Origin: Kiritimatiellia bacterium
Lineage (GTDB): Bacteria; Verrucomicrobiota; Kiritimatiellia; RFP12; UBA1067
DNA length: 32,878 nucleotides
Direction of reading: 5' to 3'
Assembly: GCA_016284515.1 (NCBI GenBank)
Contig: JAEEOY010000150.1
Span: 1 to 32,878, forward strand
The translations under genes were made by a program, and so were the position numbers. The number at the start of each line of letters is the position of its first letter. Positions within the stretch are counted from its first letter, which is position 1. The notes beneath the pieces were generated by a model. The model did no database searches and was not told the origin of the DNA. It worked only from the letters and a program-made list of their open reading frames with translations. Below, in pieces: positions 24,846 to 30,765 of this stretch.

Positions 24846-24883
24846 TGGTAGAATATTGGAAAACAACAATCCAACAAAAGGAG
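24846..24883 (+). promoter_or_regulatory. Extended -10 promoter and SD of the SPFH gene
   Basis: TGGTAGAAT (hexamer 24849-24854) predicts +1 near 24861. AAAGGAG, ending about 24883, lies 7 nt before ATG 24891. Confidence 0.6.
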
Positions 24884-24890
24884 TGCATCA

Positions 24891-25814
24891 ATGAGCGGAG
24901 GCCTTATCTTTTTCGCCATACTGGCGTTCATCGTCCTCGTCGCGGTTCTCAAGACCGCGGTGATCGTGCCGCAGAAGACGGCGTACATCGTTGAGCGGCT
25001 GGGCAAGTACCGCTGCACGCTCGACGCCGGCTTCCACATCCTCGTCCCGTTCTTCGACAGGATCGCCTACCGCCACACGCTCAAGGAGCAGGCGATCGAC
25101 GTTCCGCCGCAGGAGTGCATCACGAAGGACAACATTGCGGTGTCCGTTGACGGAATCCTCTACATGCAGGTGATGGATCCCGCGAAGGCGTCGTACGGAA
25201 TCGGAAACTACCTCTTCGCGACGACTCAGCTTGCGCAGACCACGATGCGTTCCGAGATGGGCAAGCTCGACCTCGACCGCAGCTTCGAGGAGCGCACCTC
25301 GATCAACGCGGCGATCGTTGCGGCCGTCGACAAGGCGTCCGACCCCTGGGGCATCAAGGTGACGCGCTACGAGATAAAGAACATCACCCCGCCGCGCACG
25401 ATCCGCGACGCGATGGAGAAGCAGATGCGCGCCGAGCGCGAGAAGCGCGCGATGATCGCAGAGTCCGAGGGCGAGCGCCAGGCGAAGATCAACCGCGCCG
25501 AGGGCGAGAAGCAGGAGGCGATCAACCTCTCCGAGGGCGAGAGGCAGCGCAAGATCAACGAGGCCGAGGGCCGCGCGAAGGAGATCCTTCTCGTCGCCGA
25601 GGCGCAGGCTGCCGGAATCCGCAAGGTCGCGGAGGCGATCAACTCGCAGGGCGGCATCGAGTCCGTCAACATGCAGCTCGCCCAGCAGTACCTCCAGCAG
25701 TTCGGCAACCTCGCGAAGACGAACAACACGATGATCATCCCGTCCGACCTCGCCAACGTGGCAGGCGTCATCAAGGCCTGCACGTCCATCGTCGGCAAGG
25801 TCGAGAAGGCGTGA
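24891..25814 (+). CDS. SPFH/Band 7 membrane protein (QmcA/paraslipin type)
   Basis: The 307-aa protein has one N-terminal membrane segment (LIFFAILAFIVLVAVLK). The Band 7 domain follows directly: VPQKTAYIVERLGKYRCTLDAGFHILVPFFDRI, QAIDVPPQECITKDNIAVSVDGILYMQV, RSEMGKLDLDRSFEERTSIN, WGIKVTRYEIKNITPP. Behind it is a charged coiled coil of near-repeats (ESEGERQAKINRAEGEKQ..., LSEGERQRKINEAEG) and the hydrophobic oligomerisation tail. Such proteins build ring-shaped membrane microdomains and often bind FtsH-type proteases. The usual NfeD partner is not adjacent. The stop overlaps the comF start (GTGA), so the two are translationally coupled. Confidence 0.92.
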   Translation: MSGGLIFFAILAFIVLVAVLKTAVIVPQKTAYIVERLGKYRCTLDAGFHILVPFFDRIAYRHTLKEQAIDVPPQECITKDNIAVSVDGILYMQVMDPAKASYGIGNYLFATTQLAQTTMRSEMGKLDLDRSFEERTSINAAIVAAVDKASDPWGIKVTRYEIKNITPPRTIRDAMEKQMRAEREKRAMIAESEGERQAKINRAEGEKQEAINLSEGERQRKINEAEGRAKEILLVAEAQAAGIRKVAEAINSQGGIESVNMQLAQQYLQQFGNLAKTNNTMIIPSDLANVAGVIKACTSIVGKVEKA

Positions 25815-26461
25815 GCGTCGGCGGGCGGATCCTCGACGCCGTCTGGCCGCGGCGGTGCGAGGTCTGCGGGGCGGATGTCGACAGACCGGGGCGGTACATC
25901 TGCGCCGACTGCCTGAACCGCGTTCCATTCGTGCGTCCGGAAGATGGCGTCTACGAGATTCCGGACGCCGCGAGCGCCGTCCGCTTCGAGTGCGAGACGC
26001 GCGAGATGATACTCGGCTTCAAGTTCAACCGGCGCGTGTGGCTGAGGGACGACTTCGCGGACTGGCTCGAGGCCGCCGCGGCGTCCCGCTTCGACCTTGC
26101 CGCCGTAGATCTCGTCGTCCCGATGCCGACGACGGTTCGTCACCGCATGGACCGCGGCTACAATCCGTGCGATCTGCTGGCGCGCGAGCTTGCGCGGCGC
26201 ATGTGCCGCGTCTGCCGGCGCGTCCTCGCGAGGTGCGGGAAGTTCGCGCGCCAGGGCTCTCTCAACGAAGAGGAGCGGCTCGAGAACGTGAAGGGCACTT
26301 TCGCGGTGAGGTGTCCGGAGTACGTCCGCGGCAGGACCGTCCTTGTGGTGGACGACATAATGACCACTGGTGCGACACTTGCGGAGTGCGCCAGGACGCT
26401 GAAGGCATCGGGCGCATCGCGCGTCTGGAGCGTAACGTTGGCGCGCAGCGTCCGCACATGA
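25811..26461 (+). CDS. comF: ComF-family phosphoribosyltransferase-like protein
   Basis: GTG 25811 overlaps the SPFH stop by 3 nt (GTGA). The 216-aa protein opens with a four-Cys zinc finger (RCEVCGADVD...YICADCLNR). The middle shows VDLVVPMPTTVRHRMDRGYNPCDLLA (normally VP.P....R.R.RGFNQ..LLA) and RQGSLNEEERLENVKGTF. It ends with the PRPP-binding loop VLVVDDIMTTGATLAECA. ComF is needed for DNA uptake in competent bacteria, probably at the inner face of the membrane; in other bacteria its homologues have no proven role. No other competence gene is in the window. Confidence 0.88.
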   Translation: MSVGGRILDAVWPRRCEVCGADVDRPGRYICADCLNRVPFVRPEDGVYEIPDAASAVRFECETREMILGFKFNRRVWLRDDFADWLEAAAASRFDLAAVDLVVPMPTTVRHRMDRGYNPCDLLARELARRMCRVCRRVLARCGKFARQGSLNEEERLENVKGTFAVRCPEYVRGRTVLVVDDIMTTGATLAECARTLKASGASRVWSVTLARSVRT

Positions 26462-26570
26462 CCGACTTCGGACGATAAGGCGCTGTAATCCGCGGATGAG
26501 GCGTAATTTTGCGGAATTATGTCGTCCTCAGAAAAGACTTCATTTTCCCACTCCACGCGCCGCGGCAATT

Positions 26571-26614
26571 TGGTATAATATTCGTCCGATTGCAAACATT
26601 TTCAAATTGAAAGG
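26571..26614 (+). promoter_or_regulatory. Extended -10 promoter and SD of the carB operon
   Basis: TGGTATAAT (hexamer 26574-26579) predicts +1 near 26586. GAAAGG (up to 26614) is the SD, 9 nt before ATG 26624. Confidence 0.65.
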
Positions 26615-26623
26615 CAGTTGGCT

Positions 26624-29600
26624 ATGAAGCGTGCGGACATTGACAAGGTCCTTATCATCGGTTCTGGCCCGATCGTAATCGGGCAGGCTTGCGAATTCGA
26701 CTATTCCGGAACGCAGGCGTGCAAGGCCCTGAGGGCCTGCGGATACAAGGTCGTCCTGGTGAACTCCAATCCGGCGACCATTATGACGGACCCGGTGATG
26801 GCGGACGCCACGTACATCGAGCCGCTCAACGAGGCGCGTCTCGAGCAGATAATCGAGAAGGAAAGGCCCGATGCCATTTTGCCGAACCTCGGCGGGCAGA
26901 CGGGCCTTAATCTTTCCATGGAGCTCGCGAAGAAGGGCATCCTCGACAAGTACGGCGTGAAGGTCATCGGCGTCAACCTCGGCGCGATCGAGCGCGGAGA
27001 GGACCGCGAGATCTTCAAGGAGACGATGCAGAAGCTCGGCATCGAGACGCCGAAGTCGGGCATCGTCCACTCCGTTGAGGCGGCTATCAACCTCGTCCAC
27101 GACACGATCGGCTACCCGGTCGTCGTCCGTCCCGCGTACACGATGGGCGGAGCGGGCGGAGGCTTCTGCTACAACGACGAGGAGCTGCAGACGATCTGCG
27201 CCCGCGGACTCGACGCCTCGCTCACGCACCAGTGCCTCATCGAGGAGTCGATCCTCAACTGGGAGGAGCTCGAGGTCGAGGTTGTTCGCGACGCCAAGAA
27301 CCAGATGATCGCTGTGTGCTTCATCGAGAACATCGACGCGGTGGGCGTGCATACGGGCGACAGCTTCTGCGCGGCGCCGTTCCTCACGATCTCCAAGGAC
27401 CTCGAGGAGAGGCTGAAGCGCGACGCGTTCAAGATCGTCGAGGCGATCGGCGTCATCGGCGGGACGAACGTGCAGTTCGCGCACGATCCGAAGACGGGCC
27501 GCGTCGTGATCATCGAGATCAACCCGCGCACCTCCCGCTCGTCGGCGCTCGCCTCGAAGGCGACCGGCTTCCCGATTGCGCTCGTCTCCGCCAAGCTCGC
27601 CTCGGGCATGACGATGGACGAGATTCCCTACTGGCGCGACGGAACGCTCGAGAAGTACACGCCGGACGGGGACTACGTCGTCCTCAAGTTCGCGCGCTGG
27701 GCGTTCGAGAAGTTCCGCGCAGTCGAGGACAAGCTCGGCACGCAGATGAAGGCCGTCGGCGAGGTGATGTCCATCGGCAAGACGTACAAGGAGGCCTTCC
27801 AGAAGGCTATCCGCGCGCTCGAGCGCGGCAGGGCGGGCCTCGGCTTCGTCAAGAACTTCCACGACCTCTCGCTCGAGGAGCTTCTCAAGCTCCTCTCCGT
27901 TCCGAACTCCGAGCGCCACTTCCAGATGTACGAGGCGCTCAGGAAGGGCGCGACGGACGAGCAGATCTTCGCGCGCACCGGCGTGAAGGCGTACTTCGTC
28001 CAGCAGATGCGCGAGCTCGTTCAGGAGGAGGAGGAGATCCTCAAGCACAAGGGCGCGAAGCTCCCCGACGACATGCTCGTCCAGGCGAAGAAGGACGGCT
28101 TCAGCGACAAGTACCTCGCGCAGCTCCTCGGCATCGCGGAGAAGGAGATCCGCGACCAGCGCAAGGCGCTCGGATGCAAGGAGCGCTGGTTCGCGGTTCC
28201 CGTGTCGGGAGTCGAGGGCCAGTCGTACTACTACTCGACATACAACGATCCGAAGCCGGGACACGCCGCGTTCGGCGAGGCGCCGGTGTCGTCCAACCCG
28301 AAGAAGGTGATGATTCTCGGCGGAGGGCCGAACAGGATCGGACAGGGAATCGAGTTCGACTACTGCTGCTGCCACGCCGCGATGGCGATGCGCAAGATGG
28401 GCTACGAGACGATCATCGTCAACTGCAACCCCGAGACGGTCTCGACGGACTACGACACGTCCGACAAGCTCTACTTCGAGCCCGTCACGGTCGAGGACGT
28501 CCTGCAGATCTACGAGGCCGAGAAGCCGATGGGCGTGATCGTCCAGTTCGGCGGGCAGACCCCGCTCAACATCGCGCGCGGACTCCAGGAGGCCGGGTGC
28601 AGGATCCTCGGCACGTCCGTCGACTCGATCGACGACGCGGAGGACCGCGATCTCTTCCACTCCATCATGGACCGCCTCGGCATCCCGATGCCGGAGTCGA
28701 TGATGGCGAGCGACATCGACGGCGCGCTCAAGTGCGTCGAGAAGCTCGGCTACCCGATCATCATCCGCCCCTCGTTCGTCCTCGGCGGACGCGGAATGGA
28801 GGTCATCTACGACGAGTCTGCCCTGCGCGAATACGTCGCGAAGGCCGTCGGCGTGACGCCCGACCGTCCGCTCTACCTCGACCGCTTCCTCCACCACGCG
28901 CTCGAGTGCGAGGCTGACGCGCTTTCGGACGGCAAGGACATCTTCATCCCGGCGATCATGCAGCACGTCGAGCTCGCGGGCATCCACTCCGGCGACTCCG
29001 CGTGCGTGCTGCCGCCCGTGTCGATCAGCGAGAAGAACAAGGCGACTATCCTCGACTACACGCGCCGCATCGCGACGGAGCTCAAGGTCGTCGGACTCAT
29101 GAACATGCAGTTCGCGATCGAGGACGACAAGGTGTACGTCATCGAGGCGAATCCGCGCGCGAGCCGCACGGTTCCGCTCGTGTCTAAGGTCGGCGGAGTC
29201 CAGATGGCCGGCATCGCGACGCACCTCATGCTCGGCGACACCGTGAAGTCGATGGGCCTCGACAAGAAGCACGTCGTCCCGTACTTCGGCGTGAAGGAGG
29301 CGGTGCTGCCGTTCGACAAGTTCCCGGAGGTCGACCCCGTTCTCGGACCGGAGATGCGCTCCACGGGCGAGGTTCTCGGTCTTGCGGACAACTTCGGCCT
29401 TGCGTACTTCAAGTCGCAGGAGGCCGCGGGCGCGCCGCTTCCGACGAAGCCTGGACGCGTCCTCGTCTCGCTCACGCAGAAGCAGGCCGACATCGAGTCC
29501 GCCGTCAAGAAGCTCGTGGACCTCGGCTTCACGATCCTCGCGACCGAGGGCACGGCCAACTGGCTCCGCGACCTCGGCATTCCGGCGTATCCCGTCGCGA

Positions 29601-29854
29601 AGATCGGCGAGGGGCGTCCCGACTGCCTCGACGTCGTCAAGAACCGCGAGGTCTCGCTCGTCATCAACACTCCGTCGGTGAAGGCGAACTCCATCGAGCA
29701 CCTCGGGCGCATCCGCAAGGCGTGCATCAAGTACAAGGTGCCGTACCTCACGACCATCGCCGCGGCCTACGCCGCGGCGGAGGGAATCGAGGCCGCGATG
29801 AACGGAAAGGGCGAGGTCAAGTCGCTCCAGGAGTACCACGCGACGATAAGCTAA
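26624..29854 (+). CDS. carB: Carbamoyl-phosphate synthase large subunit
   Basis: ATG 26624 is preferred over the tracked TTG 26618 because of its SD spacing; the product is 1076 aa, normal for CarB. The two homologous ATP-grasp halves are clear: KVLIIGSGPIVIGQACEFDYSGTQACKAL in the first, KVMILGGGPNRIGQGIEFDYCCCHAAMAM in the second. Other marks are VVRPAYTMGGAGGGFCYN, EINPRTSRSSALASKATGFPIA and EANPRASRTVPLVSKVGG. A C-terminal MGS-like domain (FTILATEGTANWLRDLGIPA, INTPS) binds allosteric effectors. The enzyme makes carbamoyl phosphate from bicarbonate, ATP and glutamine-derived ammonia for pyrimidines and arginine. carA is not in the window. The stop TAA directly abuts the ATG of the SWIM gene. 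Confidence 0.97.
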   Translation: MKRADIDKVLIIGSGPIVIGQACEFDYSGTQACKALRACGYKVVLVNSNPATIMTDPVMADATYIEPLNEARLEQIIEKERPDAILPNLGGQTGLNLSMELAKKGILDKYGVKVIGVNLGAIERGEDREIFKETMQKLGIETPKSGIVHSVEAAINLVHDTIGYPVVVRPAYTMGGAGGGFCYNDEELQTICARGLDASLTHQCLIEESILNWEELEVEVVRDAKNQMIAVCFIENIDAVGVHTGDSFCAAPFLTISKDLEERLKRDAFKIVEAIGVIGGTNVQFAHDPKTGRVVIIEINPRTSRSSALASKATGFPIALVSAKLASGMTMDEIPYWRDGTLEKYTPDGDYVVLKFARWAFEKFRAVEDKLGTQMKAVGEVMSIGKTYKEAFQKAIRALERGRAGLGFVKNFHDLSLEELLKLLSVPNSERHFQMYEALRKGATDEQIFARTGVKAYFVQQMRELVQEEEEILKHKGAKLPDDMLVQAKKDGFSDKYLAQLLGIAEKEIRDQRKALGCKERWFAVPVSGVEGQSYYYSTYNDPKPGHAAFGEAPVSSNPKKVMILGGGPNRIGQGIEFDYCCCHAAMAMRKMGYETIIVNCNPETVSTDYDTSDKLYFEPVTVEDVLQIYEAEKPMGVIVQFGGQTPLNIARGLQEAGCRILGTSVDSIDDAEDRDLFHSIMDRLGIPMPESMMASDIDGALKCVEKLGYPIIIRPSFVLGGRGMEVIYDESALREYVAKAVGVTPDRPLYLDRFLHHALECEADALSDGKDIFIPAIMQHVELAGIHSGDSACVLPPVSISEKNKATILDYTRRIATELKVVGLMNMQFAIEDDKVYVIEANPRASRTVPLVSKVGGVQMAGIATHLMLGDTVKSMGLDKKHVVPYFGVKEAVLPFDKFPEVDPVLGPEMRSTGEVLGLADNFGLAYFKSQEAAGAPLPTKPGRVLVSLTQKQADIESAVKKLVDLGFTILATEGTANWLRDLGIPAYPVAKIGEGRPDCLDVVKNREVSLVINTPSVKANSIEHLGRIRKACIKYKVPYLTTIAAAYAAAEGIEAAMNGKGEVKSLQEYHATIS

Positions 29855-30439
29855 ATGTCCAAGAAGCACTATCCTGTCCGGATACCGCGGTATGCCGCGG
29901 GAATCCGCGCGCAGGAGTCTCGCTCCGGCGGCGCGCGCACATGGTGGGCGCGCCGCTGGCTTGAGGTGCTGGAGCGGATGGGACTCGGCGCGCGGCTCGG
30001 GAGGGGAAAGCACTACGCCGTATCCGGACAGGTCACCGGAATGCGCATAGAGGGTCCGCACGTCGAGGCGCAGGTAGTCGGCACGCGCGAGAATCCATAT
30101 CGGGTCACGATCGACTTCCGCGTTCCCGAGGGCGCGGCGCGCGAGGCGATCGTCTCGCGCATAAAGGGCGAGCCGATGCTCGCCGCGCGGCTCATAGCGG
30201 ACGACATGCCGATGGAAGTCGAGCAGGCGTTCCGCGACTGCGGGCTCGACTTCTTCCCGGGCGGGAAGCTCGCGCCCGGCGTGTACGACATGACGACCGC
30301 GTGTTCGTGTCCGGACTACGCCAACCCCTGCAAGCACGTCTCCGCCGTGTTGCTCATCCTGGGAGAGGAGATCGCGCGGCGTCCGATGACGCTCCTGGAG
30401 CTGCGCGGAATCGGCGAGGAGGAGCTCTATGAGGAGTGA
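29855..30439 (+). CDS. SWIM zinc-finger protein
   Basis: The start ATG follows the carB stop without a gap. The 194-aa protein contains CSCPDYANPCKHVSAVLL near its C-terminus, the CxC...CxH zinc motif of SWIM domains, preceded by the typical YRVTIDFR and VYDMTTACSC segments. The N-terminus (RTWWARRWLEVLERMGLGARLGRGKHYAVSGQV) is characteristic of the bacterial SWIM family often encoded beside a SNF2/Swi2 helicase. SWIM domains bind DNA or proteins; the biochemical role is unknown. No SNF2 helicase is present here. The protein ends in LLELRGIGEEELYEE and overlaps the next small ORF by 11 nt. Confidence 0.85.
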   Translation: MSKKHYPVRIPRYAAGIRAQESRSGGARTWWARRWLEVLERMGLGARLGRGKHYAVSGQVTGMRIEGPHVEAQVVGTRENPYRVTIDFRVPEGAAREAIVSRIKGEPMLAARLIADDMPMEVEQAFRDCGLDFFPGGKLAPGVYDMTTACSCPDYANPCKHVSAVLLILGEEIARRPMTLLELRGIGEEELYEE

Positions 30440-30614
30440 GTGCGCGAAGAAGGAGAGCGCGGTCCTGAAGCGGCTCGGACCCGTTCCGTTCTGGCGAGGC
30501 GAGCGCAAGTGCCTAGACGCCCTCGGCGAGATGTACTCGCGCGCGATGGAGAGCGCCGACAGACGCCTCCTGGCGCTCGAAAAACGCCATCGTTCCAGCG
30601 ACGGAAACAAGTGA
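30429..30614 (+). CDS. Small 61-aa protein overlapping the SWIM gene
   Basis: ATG 30429 lies within the last codons of the SWIM gene in another frame. The 61-aa ORF has the strong G/C bias at third codon positions seen in real genes here. It contains LGPVPFWRGERKCLDALGEMYSRAMESADRRLLALEK. A PFW-G plus helix segment like this may correspond to the region that follows the SWIM domain in longer homologues; that is recalled, not checked. If so, this is the C-terminal part of the SWIM protein as a separate, coupled cistron, or the result of a frameshift. No other function can be offered. Confidence 0.6.
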   Translation: MRSECAKKESAVLKRLGPVPFWRGERKCLDALGEMYSRAMESADRRLLALEKRHRSSDGNK

Positions 30615-30636
30615 CGGAGATGCGCCCGAAGGGCAC

Positions 30637-30652
30637 CCCTACGATCGTAGGG
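30637..30652. promoter_or_regulatory. Perfect 16-bp palindrome upstream of the last promoter (candidate operator)
   Basis: CCCTACGATCGTAGGG is self-complementary over 16 bp and lies 24 bp before the -10 box at 30677. With no central loop it suits a dimeric DNA-binding protein better than an RNA hairpin. A short hairpin GCCC-GAA-GGGC (30624-30634) lies next to it. No T run follows, so a terminator for the carB operon is less likely. Confidence 0.5.
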
Positions 30653-30674
30653 ATTGCATCCGCGCGCCGTTGCG

Positions 30675-30707
30675 TATATAATCTTCAGTGTAAAATCTAG
30701 AGGAGGG
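30675..30707 (+). promoter_or_regulatory. Promoter and first SD of the terminal gene
   Basis: TATATAAT (hexamer 30677-30682) predicts +1 near 30689. AGGAGGG (about 30701-30707) is a strong SD 7 nt before ATG 30715, which opens a 16-codon ORF and not the large gene. Confidence 0.6.
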
Positions 30708-30714
30708 TCTGCAC

Positions 30715-30765
30715 ATGAAGATTACGGATATGAGTTTCGGCATTCGGAAGGAGGCGGTCCGATGA
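30715..30765 (+). CDS. 16-codon upstream ORF (leader peptide) coupled to the large gene
   Basis: ATG 30715, with a strong SD, opens MKITDMSFGIRKEAVR followed by TGA at 30763-30765. The stop overlaps the ATG of the large gene (30762) as ATGA, a classic coupling junction. Both have their own SD. It may be a real uORF or the remnant of an earlier N-terminus. No family is recognised. Confidence 0.45.
   Translation: MKITDMSFGIRKEAVR

Noticed and set aside
24806-24847. Inverted repeat CATATTT...AAATATG around the spacer before the SPFH gene
   Set aside because: Only 7 AT-rich base pairs across 28 nt and overlapping the promoter; probably chance.
26540-30610. 1356-aa minus-strand ORF opposite carB and the SWIM gene
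   Set aside because: Its sequence is Arg/Leu/Asp/Val-rich without domain motifs, as expected for the antisense of a GC-rich gene; carB on the plus strand is certain.
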